DNA of 64,000 bases from Candidatus Hemicellulosilyticus sp. P3 (GTDB taxonomy: Bacteria > Bacteroidota > Bacteroidia > Bacteroidales > P3): positions 62,001 to 126,000 of the forward strand of contig LPNH01000003.1 in NCBI GenBank assembly GCA_001543385.1, read 5' to 3'. Each line of letters opens with the position of its first letter. The first letter of the stretch is position 1. Made by a program: the position numbers and the translations under genes. Under the pieces are notes generated by a model. It made no database searches. It worked only from the letters and a program-made list of their open reading frames with translations, and was not told where the DNA came from. Shown here piece by piece: positions 48,264-58,290 of the stretch.

Positions 48264-48872
48264 CTACATCCGGAACGGGTGCCGGCGCCACCAGAGGATG
48301 AGCAGCAGCCCGAAAAGCATCCCGCCGAGGTGGGCGAAATGGGCGATGCCGTCTGCGGAACGGAAGACCCCTTCGAACAGTTCAATGGCGGCATAGCCGA
48401 TGACAAACCACTTGGCTTTGATGGGGAACAAAAAGTAGAGGTAGATGTATTCGTTGGGGAAGGTCATCCCGAAAGCGAGCAGGATGCCGTAGACGGCACC
48501 GGAGGCGCCGACGGTGGGGCCGGCCGGGGCGACAAGAAGGTTGATCAGGGCCGCACCGATGCCGCAGACGAGGTAGTAGACCAGAAACCGGCGTGTGCCC
48601 CAATAGTTCTCAAGGATGCATCCGAACATCCAGAGGGCAAACATGTTGAAGAAAATATGATCCAAGCTGGCGTGCATGAACATGTAGGTGAACGGCTGCC
48701 AGATGCTGAAATGGCCGCTCTGTAATGACCATAACGCCATGGCGTTGGTGATGTTGTAGAAGCCGTAGCGTTCAAGCGACAGGGTGGACAGGAATACGAG
48801 CAGGTTGATGAGGAGCAGATGTTTGACTCCTGTCGGGAGCATGCGGAATGCCTGGGGTTGATATTGTGCCAT
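48264..48872 (-). CDS. Rhomboid family intramembrane serine protease
   Basis: 202 residues with six predicted membrane segments. Motifs of active rhomboids are present: HASLDHIFFNMFALW (His and Asn of the oxyanion region, near residue 70), GASGAVYGILLAFG with the catalytic Ser near 127, and FAHLGGMLFGLLL with the catalytic His near 180. It lies 24 bases after mutL on the same strand and is probably co-transcribed. The substrate is unknown. Confidence 0.92.
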   Translation of the reverse strand: MAQYQPQAFRMLPTGVKHLLLINLLVFLSTLSLERYGFYNITNAMALWSLQSGHFSIWQPFTYMFMHASLDHIFFNMFALWMFGCILENYWGTRRFLVYYLVCGIGAALINLLVAPAGPTVGASGAVYGILLAFGMTFPNEYIYLYFLFPIKAKWFVIGYAAIELFEGVFRSADGIAHFAHLGGMLFGLLLILWWRRHPFRM

Positions 48873-48896
48873 GGGGATTTGGGATTGATGACGGGT

Positions 48897-50678
48897 TTAT
48901 CGGGTGTTGATGACTTCGGTCAGCTCTTGGTCGGAGAGCACTGCCATGCAACGCTGGCCGGAGGGACTGTATTGCGGTGTCTGGCATCGGAACAGGTCGG
49001 CGACGATTTGCTGCATTTCTTCCTGGCAGAGCGTGACTCCCTGCTGTACAGCCATGCGCCGGGCCAGCGCCAGACATAGCGGGTCTTTGTCGGCGGGTTG
49101 CATGAGCGACGCCTTGTAATCGGCTATCGTTTCTTGCAGGAGTTGCTGCAGCTGCGGCTCACAGCCGTTGTCGGGTACGGCGCTGACGACATAACTGTTG
49201 CGTCCGAACGGTTCGGCAATGATGCCCTGCCGCCGCAAGGCGGGCAGCAATTCGGCGAGTATTTCGGCATCGGCCGGCGAGAATGTGCAGGTGACGGGGA
49301 AGAGCAGCTGTTGCGGGCTGGCGTCGTCGTTCCGTGCGCAGTAGCGTTCGTAAAGAATCCGTTCGTGCGCCCGCTGTTGGTCGACGATGAGCAGCCCGGA
49401 GGGTAGCGCACCGACAATCCACCGGCCACCGACCTGGATGCATGTTGCGGGTTGGACGGGCTCTTGTGGCGGCAACTGGAGCTGTGGCGCCGGTTCATGG
49501 GCGGAGGACTTGTCCTCCTCGTCGAAAAAGTTCTCCCACTGCTGCCTGCCGCCACCGGCGGAGCGATGTTCGTTGAATGGGTTGTAGGCCGAGTTGTATT
49601 GGATTTTTGGCTCGTGCGGGATATAGCCTGCCGGCGCCGGTGAAAAATCGATTTCGGTCGAGGGGTCGAACTCAATCCTGCTGTCCAGGCTGTATAGCCC
49701 CAAGGCTTTCTTGACGGCGGCACGCAGGATGGCGAAGATGGCGTGCTCGTCGATGAATCTGACCTCGGTTTTGGTGGGGTGGATGTTGACGTCGATGCGG
49801 TCCGGATGGACTTCGAGCATGACAAAATAGCCGGGATAGTGGCGGTCGGGAATCAGGTCGGCATAGGCTTTCTCGATGGCGGCGCCGAGAGACGGGTGTT
49901 TGATGAATCGCCCGTTGACATAAAGATACTGGTCGCCACGGGTGCGCCGTGCAAAGTCGATTTTGCCGACGTAGCCGTGCAGCGACACAATGTCGCTGTG
50001 CTCTTCAATGTAGTATAGACGCTCCTTGTAGGCGTCGCCGAACAGATGGGTGATGCGTTGGGCCAGGTTGGCGACACGCAGCTCATAGAGCGGCCGGTCG
50101 TTGCTGTAAAAACTGAAGGCTACGTCGCAATGTGCCAGTGCGATGCGTCGGAATGTCTCCTCGATATGGCTCAGCTCGACACTGTCGCGTTTGAGAAAAT
50201 TGCGGCGGGCCGGTACGTTGAAAAATAGATTTTTGACCGATATGGAGGTGCCGGGCGCGGTGCTGCAGGCGCTTTGATTCAGGATGCGCCCGCCTTCGAC
50301 GGTGACGGCGGTGCCCAGCTCGTTGTCGTGCGTGCGCGTTTGCAGTTCGACCTGCGCGATGGCGGCGATGGCGGCCAAGGCTTCGCCTCTGAATCCCATG
50401 GTGTGGAGCGCGAAGAGGTCGTTTGCCTGGCGGATTTTCGAAGTGGCATGGCGTTCAAAACATCGCCGGGCGTCGCCCTCGCTCATGCCGCAACCGTCGT
50501 CGACAACTTGTATCAGCGTGCGTCCCGCGTCTTTCACTATCAGTTGTATGTGGGTGGCACCTGCGTCGAGGGCGTTCTCCATCAGCTCTTTCACTGCCGA
50601 TGCAGGTCTGTCCACCACCTCACCGGCGGCAATCTGGTTGGCGACGCTCTCGGGCAAAATGTTGATGATATCTGACAT
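48897..50678 (-). CDS. mutL: DNA mismatch repair protein MutL
   Basis: 593 residues. The GHKL ATPase N-terminus has IAAGEVVDRPASAVKELMEN, then ALDAGAT, DDGCGMSEGD and TMGFRGEALAAI, followed by the transducer domain. A variable linker (360-420) connects to the C-terminal dimerisation domain. In that domain the motif that is DQHA/DQHR in nicking-type MutL proteins reads DQQRAHERILYERY, with Gln where a metal-binding His usually is. The tail QTPQYSPSGQRCMAVL contains the usual C-terminal cleft residues. It is followed by the rhomboid gene. Confidence 0.95.
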   Translation of the reverse strand: MSDIINILPESVANQIAAGEVVDRPASAVKELMENALDAGATHIQLIVKDAGRTLIQVVDDGCGMSEGDARRCFERHATSKIRQANDLFALHTMGFRGEALAAIAAIAQVELQTRTHDNELGTAVTVEGGRILNQSACSTAPGTSISVKNLFFNVPARRNFLKRDSVELSHIEETFRRIALAHCDVAFSFYSNDRPLYELRVANLAQRITHLFGDAYKERLYYIEEHSDIVSLHGYVGKIDFARRTRGDQYLYVNGRFIKHPSLGAAIEKAYADLIPDRHYPGYFVMLEVHPDRIDVNIHPTKTEVRFIDEHAIFAILRAAVKKALGLYSLDSRIEFDPSTEIDFSPAPAGYIPHEPKIQYNSAYNPFNEHRSAGGGRQQWENFFDEEDKSSAHEPAPQLQLPPQEPVQPATCIQVGGRWIVGALPSGLLIVDQQRAHERILYERYCARNDDASPQQLLFPVTCTFSPADAEILAELLPALRRQGIIAEPFGRNSYVVSAVPDNGCEPQLQQLLQETIADYKASLMQPADKDPLCLALARRMAVQQGVTLCQEEMQQIVADLFRCQTPQYSPSGQRCMAVLSDQELTEVINTR

Positions 50679-50698
50679 GATAAACCGATGAAATTATG

Positions 50699-50706
50699 CA
50701 AAGGTA
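50699..50706 (-). promoter_or_regulatory. -7 box upstream of mutL
   Basis: TACCTTTG on the minus strand, 20 bases before ATG 50678. Confidence 0.5.
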
Positions 50707-50911
50707 CGAAAAAGTGTCAAGAAACGGGAATGGAAATCGGAATTACAGTTTGGCGCGGTGCACAACAAAGCCCGACGAAGCATATTTTACGTTTTTTCCG
50801 GTGGCGGCGCGGAGATGGCGGAAGAAGATGAGCGGACGGTTGGCCGTGTCAGGATGAAAAATCAGTTGATAAAAAGGACGCAAGGGGAGGCCCCGATGCC
50901 GTTTTATTTCG

Positions 50912-50919
50912 TAATTTTG
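50912..50919 (+). promoter_or_regulatory. -7 box very close to the parC start
   Basis: TAATTTTG matches TAnnTTTG and ends 8 bases before ATG 50928, so the transcript from it would have almost no leader. ATG 51012 is a possible downstream start if this promoter is real. The remaining 50707-50911 shows nothing recognisable. Confidence 0.45.
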
Positions 50920-50927
50920 CACCTATT

Positions 50928-53582
50928 ATGAAAGAAGAAACCCCCGAACCTTCTGTTCTGCAGGCGGAACCTGCGTCGAATCAGGAAGGCGGAACACTCT
51001 CTCTCGGAGCGATGTTCCGCGACTATTGGGTGGACTATGCCTCGGATGTGATATTGGACCGGTCGGTGCCGCACATAGACGACGGGCTGAAGCCTGTGCA
51101 GCGTCGTATCTTGCATGCCATGAATGAGATGGATGACGGCCGCTTCAATAAGGTGCAGAGCATCGTGGGCGCCACGATGGCCTATCACCCCCATGGTGAC
51201 GCCTCTATCAAGGACGCACTTGTCAACATGGGGCAGAAGGATCTGCTCATCGACTGTCAAGGAAACTGGGGCAATATCCTCACTGGCGACGACGCGGCAG
51301 CCGGCCGTTATATTGAGGCGCGTCTCTCCAAGTTTGCCAAGGATGTGGTGTTCAACGCCAAGACGACGCATTGGAAGCCCAGTTACGACGGCCGCAACCA
51401 AGAACCGGACACGTTGCCTATCAAATTCCCGCTACTGCTCTCGCAGGGCACCAAAGGTATCGCGGTGACGTTGACGTCCGTCATTATGCCCTACAATTTC
51501 TGCGAGTTGCTGGAGGCTTCGGTCAACATCCTGCGCGAGGAACCTTTTGAGATATATCCTGATTTTCCTACGGGCGGCATGATCGACGTGTCTCGTTATA
51601 ACGACGGCGCCTTGGGCGGCCGCCTGCGCATCCGCGCCAAGATGCACTATGATGAGAAACGCAAGGCGATTATTATAACCGAGATTCCGTATGGCGTCAC
51701 GGTCGGTGACATTCAGGACAGCATTGTCAAGGCTAACGAAAAGGGCAAAATAAAAGTCAAGAAGGTGGAAGACAACACTGCCGCCACGGCGGAGATCGTC
51801 GTCTACCTGCCATCCGGCATCTCACCGGACCAGACGATCGATGCTTTGTATGCTTTCACCAGCTGTCAGGTGAGTTTTTCGCCGCAGACCTGTGTCATTG
51901 TCGATAACAAGCCTGTCTTTATGACGGTGAGCGAAATCTTGCGGCACTCTACAATGCGAACAAAGGAGCTGCTCCGCAGGGAACTGCTTATCCAACTTGG
52001 CGAGCTGGAGGATCGTTGGCATTGGGTGTCGCTGGAGAAACTGTTTTTCGAGAAAGGTATTTATAAGGTCTTGGAGAAGCGCGGCTTTGCCAGTTGGGAC
52101 ACACAGGTGACCGGCATTGAACGGGCTTTCGATCCGTACCGCGACATGTTTAAAAAAGATATTACGCGCGACGATGTGCTCAAACTCTGCGAGAAACCGG
52201 TGCGCAAGATATCTATGTTTGACATCAAAAAGGCGGAGGAGGAAATCGCCAAAATCGAGTCCACTATGGATGAGGTGCGTAATCACTTGGGGCATCTTGT
52301 GGACTATGCTGTCAGCTATTTCCAGCATATACTTGAGAAATACGGCAAAGGTCGTGAGCGCAAGACGGAGATACGCAGCTTTGAGGATATCCAGGCGGTG
52401 TCTGTCGCGGTGGCGAACGAGAAACTTTATGTCAACGCCAAGACAGGATTTGCCGGCTACGGGTTGAAACGTGACGAGGGGGTTGTGGCTGTATGCGAAT
52501 GTTCCCGCTTGGACGACATTATTGTTTTCCGCACCGACGGCACCATGATGGTGACCAAGGTGCAGGAAAAGGTTTTTGTGGGAAGCAAGGAGTGTACGGA
52601 ACTGCTCTATGTTTCGGTCTTCCGTAAGAAGGATGAACGCACGGTGTATAACATGATATATCGAGACGGCGCTTTCGGCTTTATCTATGTCAAGCGTTTC
52701 TCTGTTGTCGGCATAACCCGCGATAAGGATTACGCCTTGACCAAGGGCGCCAAGGGCACCAAGGTCCTCTATTTTACGGCCAACCCCAACGGCGAAGCGG
52801 AAGTGGTGACGGTGCACCATGTCAGCAAGCCCAAGCTGAAGAAGGTCAGCTTTGACTTCGATTTCGCCACCCTGGCGATCAAAGGCCGTCAGTCAATGGG
52901 AAATATATTGACACGCAACGCGGTGCGCCACATCAACTTGAAAGGGGAGGGGGTCTCCACCTTGGGGGCACGCAAAATCTGGTTTGACGAAAGCGTCAAG
53001 CGGCTCAATGTCAACGAGGCAGGCCGCTATCTCGGCGAGTTTAAAGGTGCCGACAAGATATTCACTCTCACGCAGTCCGGTGTTATTCGCCAGGTTGGAT
53101 TTGATCTTGCCAGCCATTTCGACGACGATTTGGTGGAAATACGCAAGTTCAGCAGCCGGCAGATTGTCACCGCCGTATACCGCGAGGCGTCGCAAGGCAG
53201 TTATTACATCAAGCGATTCCTCTGCTCGGATGCGACAGACAAAAAGACCTCTTGCATTGATGTGGAAAACGGCGACACGCTCGTGACTTATTCTCTCGAT
53301 ACGTTCCCGCGGTTGGAGATGTGCTATAATCCTGCATCCGGAAAAAAAATTGCGCAGGAAATTGTCGAGGTGTCGGAGTTTATTGCCGTCAAAGGCTTCA
53401 AGGCCAAAGGCAAGCGCCTTACGGCTGCAGAGGTGTCGGAGTTCCGTTGGCTCGACCCCTTGCCGGAACCGGAACCAGTTGATGACGACGAGGCTGACGG
53501 ACAGCCTGGCGCCGACGCGCCGGATATGCCTCCGGACGAACACATGGGCTACGCCGAAGGTACCCAGACTTCGATGTTTTGA
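50928..53582 (+). CDS. parC: Type IIA topoisomerase subunit A (ParC/GyrA type)
   Basis: 884 residues. The breakage-reunion domain has DRSVPHIDDGLKPVQRRILH, then MAYHPHGDASIKDALVNMGQ, and the catalytic Tyr in AAAGRYIEARLSKFAKDVVF near residue 125. The C-terminal half carries the beta-pinwheel DNA-wrapping domain but lacks a clear GyrA box, so topoisomerase IV subunit A is favoured, as usual for this Bacteroidetes protein. The tail is acidic (DDDEADGQPGADAPD). It is monocistronic or pairs loosely with the next gene (81 bases). Confidence 0.9.
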   Translation: MKEETPEPSVLQAEPASNQEGGTLSLGAMFRDYWVDYASDVILDRSVPHIDDGLKPVQRRILHAMNEMDDGRFNKVQSIVGATMAYHPHGDASIKDALVNMGQKDLLIDCQGNWGNILTGDDAAAGRYIEARLSKFAKDVVFNAKTTHWKPSYDGRNQEPDTLPIKFPLLLSQGTKGIAVTLTSVIMPYNFCELLEASVNILREEPFEIYPDFPTGGMIDVSRYNDGALGGRLRIRAKMHYDEKRKAIIITEIPYGVTVGDIQDSIVKANEKGKIKVKKVEDNTAATAEIVVYLPSGISPDQTIDALYAFTSCQVSFSPQTCVIVDNKPVFMTVSEILRHSTMRTKELLRRELLIQLGELEDRWHWVSLEKLFFEKGIYKVLEKRGFASWDTQVTGIERAFDPYRDMFKKDITRDDVLKLCEKPVRKISMFDIKKAEEEIAKIESTMDEVRNHLGHLVDYAVSYFQHILEKYGKGRERKTEIRSFEDIQAVSVAVANEKLYVNAKTGFAGYGLKRDEGVVAVCECSRLDDIIVFRTDGTMMVTKVQEKVFVGSKECTELLYVSVFRKKDERTVYNMIYRDGAFGFIYVKRFSVVGITRDKDYALTKGAKGTKVLYFTANPNGEAEVVTVHHVSKPKLKKVSFDFDFATLAIKGRQSMGNILTRNAVRHINLKGEGVSTLGARKIWFDESVKRLNVNEAGRYLGEFKGADKIFTLTQSGVIRQVGFDLASHFDDDLVEIRKFSSRQIVTAVYREASQGSYYIKRFLCSDATDKKTSCIDVENGDTLVTYSLDTFPRLEMCYNPASGKKIAQEIVEVSEFIAVKGFKAKGKRLTAAEVSEFRWLDPLPEPEPVDDDEADGQPGADAPDMPPDEHMGYAEGTQTSMF

Positions 53583-53663
53583 ACCGAAAAGAGTGTCGCA
53601 TTCGTGTCTTCAATAATAATATGTCGATTTAATCCCACCCTTCCTTTTTAATTTCTACTCCCT

Positions 53664-54863
53664 ATGAAGATATTGGTAGTTTTGCCGCGATTCCCTTACC
53701 CCTTGGATAAAGGCGACAAGTTGCGGGCCTATCATCAAATACGCATCCTCTCCCAGCGCCACGAAGTTTATCTTTTCGCGGTGTCGCACAACAAGGTCGC
53801 CGCCTGGTATGTCGACCAGCTCCGCCCCTATTGCAAAGAGATATGTATTGTCAACTCACCGCGTCTGGCAAACTATAAAAATGTTGTCCGCAATTATTTG
53901 TATGCAAAGTCTTTGCAGATAGGCTACTGGGATTCGCAGCGTGCCCGTAAACGTTACAAGGCTTTTGAACGGCGTGTATGCCCCGACGTTATCTATAGCC
54001 AGATGGTCCGCACGATGACGCTTGTCAGCCGGTCGCCGATACCTAAGGTGATGGATTTTCAGGATGCCCTGTCTATGAACACAGAGCGTCGTATGGATTG
54101 CTCCCGCGGTCTGTGGCACTATGTACTCCATTTTGAGTTCAAGATGCTTCGCAGCAGTGAATATAACGCCTTTAAAATCTTCGACGCGCTGACCATCATC
54201 TCCGACGCCGACAGCGAGGCTATCCCTCACAAGAAAAACGGCAATATCTGTATCATTCCGAATGGTGTTGATTTGGAGTTTTTCCATCCCATGCCCGAGG
54301 TGGAGAAATGTTACGACGTGGTCTTCTGCGGCAATATGTCTTACGAGCCCAATGTTCGTGCGGCGAACTTTCTGGTGGAGCGTGTCATGCCTCTCGTTTG
54401 GCAACGCCGTCCGCAAACACGAGTCCTGCTTGCCGGCACCTCGCCGAAGCCGGCTGTGATGCGTCTGGCCTCGGAGCGTGTCACGGTGTCTGGGTGGGTG
54501 CCTGACATACGGGAATCTTATGCTCAGGCCCGTCTTTTTGCCGCTCCTATGCAGACGGGCTCCGGACTGCAAAACAAACTTCTCGAGGCGATGGCTATGC
54601 AGATACCGTGTATTACAACCCCGATTGCCAACAACTCGCTGCATGCCGTCGACGGACAAGAATTGCTCGTTGCATCCGACCCATACCACTTTGCAGACCA
54701 TATTATCGAATTGCTGGAACACGACTCGCAACGCCAGGCGCTGGCACAGGCAGGCTATGACTTTGTGCATCGAAACTATAGTTGGGAGCGCTACGTCGGA
54801 CAGCTGGAAGAGGTGCTGCGCAATGCCGTGGAACGGCACGGGCAGAGCCGTTTTGCTGATTGA
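53664..54863 (+). CDS. Glycosyltransferase family 4-type protein
   Basis: 399 residues. GT-B fold transferase: N-terminal VVLPRFPYPLDKGDKLRAYH for acceptor binding, the bridging IIPNGVDLEFFHP, VVFCGNMSYEPNVRAANFLV, and the nucleotide-sugar site GWVPDIRESYAQARLFAAPM followed by GSGLQNKLLEAMAMQIPCI with the conserved Lys/Glu. The overall pattern resembles the TIGR03087-type sugar transferases used in exopolysaccharide or glycan assembly. No other glycan genes are adjacent, so acceptor and sugar are unknown. Confidence 0.85.
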   Translation: MKILVVLPRFPYPLDKGDKLRAYHQIRILSQRHEVYLFAVSHNKVAAWYVDQLRPYCKEICIVNSPRLANYKNVVRNYLYAKSLQIGYWDSQRARKRYKAFERRVCPDVIYSQMVRTMTLVSRSPIPKVMDFQDALSMNTERRMDCSRGLWHYVLHFEFKMLRSSEYNAFKIFDALTIISDADSEAIPHKKNGNICIIPNGVDLEFFHPMPEVEKCYDVVFCGNMSYEPNVRAANFLVERVMPLVWQRRPQTRVLLAGTSPKPAVMRLASERVTVSGWVPDIRESYAQARLFAAPMQTGSGLQNKLLEAMAMQIPCITTPIANNSLHAVDGQELLVASDPYHFADHIIELLEHDSQRQALAQAGYDFVHRNYSWERYVGQLEEVLRNAVERHGQSRFAD

Positions 54864-55074
54864 GAAGATGTGTTCGGCCCGATTCGGGCACTCGGTTTGG
54901 CGGTTTGGCCCAACCGTGACGGCATACTTGCAACACGCTCCGCTTGTGCGCAGCAGGAAGTGACAACATCACATTCCGCAGAATCATTCCGATGACATAT
55001 TAAGGACTCGCTTAAAAATGGTTTGGATAAATAAAAGATAATTGAAGCAAATTGCTGATGTCTGTTTTTTATTA
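54864..55074. other. Intergenic region after the glycosyltransferase
   Basis: GC-rich at first, with a small hairpin (GCCCGA/TCGGGC near 54880) lacking a T run, then AT-rich from about 55000. No gene or RNA was recognised; 55083-55197 is AT-rich leader of hflX. Confidence 0.4.
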
Positions 55075-55082
55075 TACCTTTG
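55075..55082 (+). promoter_or_regulatory. -7 box upstream of hflX
   Basis: TACCTTTG matches the consensus. ATTG at 55051-55054 is a weak -33 candidate at 20-base spacing. The predicted leader to GTG 55198 is about 110 bases. Confidence 0.5.
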
Positions 55083-55197
55083 CAGTGTTCCTCGGAGAAT
55101 GTGTGCCATCTTTGATGTGATGCGTTTTTTTATAGGTATACTATCGGTGTCAGTTTAAAATGAAAATGAATTTTATTTACAATCGGTTACGAAAGAG

Positions 55198-56493
55198 GTG
55201 AATATTACGAATTATAAACAGAACCAAGGCAAGTGGCGTAACTCCCACGACGATGTGGAGGTCCCGGAGCCTCGTCTGTCGCGGCGTGAGCGCAATACTG
55301 TCGACAATTCGCCGCAACCCGAACGTGCCATCCTTGTCGCCGTCTGCACGGCACAGTCGGAGGTGGAGCGTTGTCAGGAGAGTCTCGACGAATTGGCCTT
55401 TCTGCTTGACACCGCCGGCGGAGTGGCGGTCCGACAGGTGATGCAGCGGCTGCCGCGCCCCGACAGCCGCACCTATATCGGAAGTGGAAAAATCGAAGAG
55501 GTGAAAGAGTTTAAGCAGGCGCTGGATGCCGATATGCTCGTTTTCGACGATGAGTTGACACCCACTCAGTTGCGCAATTTGGAACGTGACTTTTCATGCC
55601 GTATACTCGACCGTACCACTCTGATTCTTGATATTTTCGCCAAGCGGGCGCGCACCAGCACCGCCAAGACACAGGTGGAGCTGGCCCAGTTGCAATATAT
55701 GCTTCCGCGCCTAACCCGCATGTGGACCCATCTGGAACGGCAACGCGGCGGCATCGGCATGCGCGGCCCCGGCGAGACGCAGATCGAGACCGACCGCCGG
55801 CTTATCACCGAGAAGATTGTGCTGCTCAAAGAGCGTCTGGCCTCTATCGACCGGCAGAAAGTGCAGCAACGCAAAAGCCGTGAGGCACTGGTGCGGGTGG
55901 CTTTGGTCGGTTATACCAATGTGGGCAAGTCGACGTTGATGAATCTGATAAGCAAAAGCGACGTCTTTGCCGAAAACAAGCTCTTTGCCACACTCGACAC
56001 CACCGTGCGCAAGGTCGTCATCGGCAACCTGCCCTTTCTGCTTTCCGATACGGTCGGTTTTATCCGGAAGTTGCCTCACGGTCTGGTCGAATCGTTCAAG
56101 TCTACGCTGGACGAGGTGTGCGAAGCGGATATCTTGATTCATGTGGTCGATATCTCCCACCCCTCGTTCGAGCAACAGATACAGTCAGTCAACGCCACCT
56201 TGGCCGAGATCGGCGCCGCCGGCAAACCCACGTTGCTGCTCTTCAACAAATGCGACGCTTTTCGCTTTCAGCCCAAGGATCCCGATGACCTCACACCTGT
56301 CTCACGTGACAATTGGTCGCTCAACGACTGGGAGGCCTACTGGCAGGAGCAGGTGGCAGCCATGCCCGACACCGCCGCGCTTTTTGTCAGTGCGCACAAG
56401 CGCGACGGCATCGACGCGCTGCGTGATGTGCTCTATCATACCGTGCGGCAGATTCATAGCCGCCGTTTCCCCTACGACAATTTCCTTTGGTAG
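55198..56493 (+). CDS. hflX: GTPase HflX
   Basis: 431 residues from GTG 55198; no ATG is available near the conserved N-terminus. HflX binds ribosomes and splits or rescues stalled ones. N-terminal domain: SRTYIGSGKIEEVKEF, FDDELTPTQLRNLE, LDRTTLILDIFAKRART. The Gly-rich linker IGMRGPGETQIETDRR comes before the G domain with GYTNVGKSTLMNLI (G1), DTVGFIRKLPH (G3) and LLFNKCD (G4). All are normal for the family. Confidence 0.95.
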   Translation: MNITNYKQNQGKWRNSHDDVEVPEPRLSRRERNTVDNSPQPERAILVAVCTAQSEVERCQESLDELAFLLDTAGGVAVRQVMQRLPRPDSRTYIGSGKIEEVKEFKQALDADMLVFDDELTPTQLRNLERDFSCRILDRTTLILDIFAKRARTSTAKTQVELAQLQYMLPRLTRMWTHLERQRGGIGMRGPGETQIETDRRLITEKIVLLKERLASIDRQKVQQRKSREALVRVALVGYTNVGKSTLMNLISKSDVFAENKLFATLDTTVRKVVIGNLPFLLSDTVGFIRKLPHGLVESFKSTLDEVCEADILIHVVDISHPSFEQQIQSVNATLAEIGAAGKPTLLLFNKCDAFRFQPKDPDDLTPVSRDNWSLNDWEAYWQEQVAAMPDTAALFVSAHKRDGIDALRDVLYHTVRQIHSRRFPYDNFLW

Positions 56494-56532
56494 CAGTCGG
56501 TGGCATTGCGCCGGATGGTTGTTGTTTTTTTT

Positions 56533-56540
56533 GTATTTTT
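56533..56540 (+). promoter_or_regulatory. -7 box upstream of glnS
   Basis: TATTTTTG matches TAnnTTTG, 52 bases before ATG 56593. Confidence 0.5.
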
Positions 56541-56592
56541 GCAGAATGTATTATTGACACATGTGTGTCGCACTTTCAACTGAAACCCTGTT

Positions 56593-58284
56593 ATGGAAGA
56601 ATTATCTGCTGAAAAGAGCCTCAACTTTCTGGAGGAAATCATCGAAAACGATTTGCGCGAGGGACGTCACAAGTCGATTCTGACCCGTTTCCCGCCGGAA
56701 CCCAACGGCTACCTGCATATCGGCCACGCCAAGTCGATCTGCATTAATTTCGGACTGGCGAAGAAGTATGGCGGCAAGACGAACCTGCGTTTCGACGACA
56801 CAAACCCCGTCAAGGAAGACACCGAGTATGTCGACTCGATTCAGGAAGACATCCACTGGTTAGGTTTCGACTGGGTGGAGAAACGCTATGCCTCCGACTA
56901 TTTCGACCAGCTATACGAGTGGGCCGAGGTGCTGATACAGAAAGGTCTGGCCTATGTCGACGACCAGTCGCTCGACGAAATTCGCGAGGGCCGCGGCACA
57001 GTGACTTCGCCAGGCAAGAACAGTCCCTGCCGCGACCGTTCGGTGGAGGAGAACCTCGACTTGTTCCGTCGTATGAAAGCCGGCGAATTTCCCGACGGCG
57101 CCAAAGTGTTGCGGGCCAAAATCGATATGGCGCACCCCAACATGATGTTCCGCGACCCTATCATGTACCGCATCCTCCACGCCTCGCATCACCGCACAGG
57201 CGACAAATGGTGCATCTATCCCATGTATGACTACGCTCACGGCCAGAGCGACAGCATTGAAAATATCACCCACAGCATCTGTACGCTGGAATTCGACATC
57301 CACCGTCCGCTCTACGATTGGTTTATCCAGCAGTTGGGTATCTTTCCCAGCCATCAGTACGAGTTCGCCCGCCTCAATATCAATTATATGGTGATGAGCA
57401 AGCGCAAGTTGCTGCAACTCGTCAAGGAGAACTACGTCAGCGGCTGGGACGACCCCCGCATGCCGACCATCTGCGGTTTCCGCCGCCGTGGCTATACGCC
57501 CGAGAGTATCAAGGCTTTCTGCGACCGCATCGGTGTGGCCAAGCGTGACAATATCATCGACTATTCGTTGTTGGAATTCTCTTTGCGCGAGCATTTGAAC
57601 AAGGCGGCACAGCGCCGTATGGCGGTGCTCGACCCTGTCAGGGTGGTCATCGACAACTATCCCGATGGACAGACCGAGATGCTGACGGCTGTCAACAATC
57701 CCGAATGCGAAGCCGACGGCACCCGCGAGGTGCCGTTCAGTCGAGAACTCTACATCGAGCGCGACGACTTCATGGAGGTGGCTCCCAAGAAATATTTCCG
57801 CATGGCCATCGGCCAGGAGGTGCGACTGCGCTACGCCTATTTCGTCACCGCACAGTCTGTCGAGAAGGATGCCGACGGCCGCATCACCTGCATCCATTGC
57901 ACCTACGACCCCGCCACGCGCGGTGGCGACGCGCCCGACGGGCGCAAGGTGAAAGGCACCATCCATTGGGTCAACGCCGCCACAGCTGTCGACGCCGAGG
58001 TGCGCCTGTTCGACCGTCTCTTTGCTGTCGAGGCCCCGGACGACTGCCCTGAAGGCAAGACCTTCCTCGACAATCTGAACCCCGACAGCCTTCATGTGGT
58101 CACCGCCAAGTGCGAACCCTCCCTCGGCGAGTGGAAAGTGGAAAGTGGAAAGTGGAAAGACGGTATCGTCCGCTACCAGTTCGAGCGTATGGGGTATTTC
58201 TGCGTCGATCGTGACTCCACCCCCGGCCACCCGGTCTTCAACCGCACCTGCACACTGAAAGACAGCTGGGCGAAGATGAAGTAA
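56593..58284 (+). CDS. glnS: Glutaminyl-tRNA synthetase
   Basis: 563 residues. Class I synthetase that charges tRNA-Gln directly. The HIGH motif is in [20 protein letters not shown] near residue 38, the KMSKS equivalent is [11 protein letters not shown] near 272, and the body contains [30 protein letters not shown] and [19 protein letters not shown], which are GlnRS rather than GluRS features. The C-terminal anticodon barrels are present. Near the end, the coding sequence carries a 4-copy 7-bp repeat that encodes [12 protein letters not shown], a likely small insertion. Confidence 0.95.
   Translation: MEELSAEKSLNFLEEIIENDLREGRHKSILTRFPPEPNGYLHIGHAKSICINFGLAKKYGGKTNLRFDDTNPVKEDTEYVDSIQEDIHWLGFDWVEKRYASDYFDQLYEWAEVLIQKGLAYVDDQSLDEIREGRGTVTSPGKNSPCRDRSVEENLDLFRRMKAGEFPDGAKVLRAKIDMAHPNMMFRDPIMYRILHASHHRTGDKWCIYPMYDYAHGQSDSIENITHSICTLEFDIHRPLYDWFIQQLGIFPSHQYEFARLNINYMVMSKRKLLQLVKENYVSGWDDPRMPTICGFRRRGYTPESIKAFCDRIGVAKRDNIIDYSLLEFSLREHLNKAAQRRMAVLDPVRVVIDNYPDGQTEMLTAVNNPECEADGTREVPFSRELYIERDDFMEVAPKKYFRMAIGQEVRLRYAYFVTAQSVEKDADGRITCIHCTYDPATRGGDAPDGRKVKGTIHWVNAATAVDAEVRLFDRLFAVEAPDDCPEGKTFLDNLNPDSLHVVTAKCEPSLGEWKVESGKWKDGIVRYQFERMGYFCVDRDSTPGHPVFNRTCTLKDSWAKMK
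58131..58158 (+). repeat. Four tandem GTGGAAA heptamers inside glnS
   Basis: GTGGAAA is repeated four times without interruption, encoding WKVESGKWK near the C-terminus. Gain or loss of one 7-bp unit would shift the frame of the last 40 codons or so. Confidence 0.85.
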
Positions 58285-58290
58285 AGAGTT

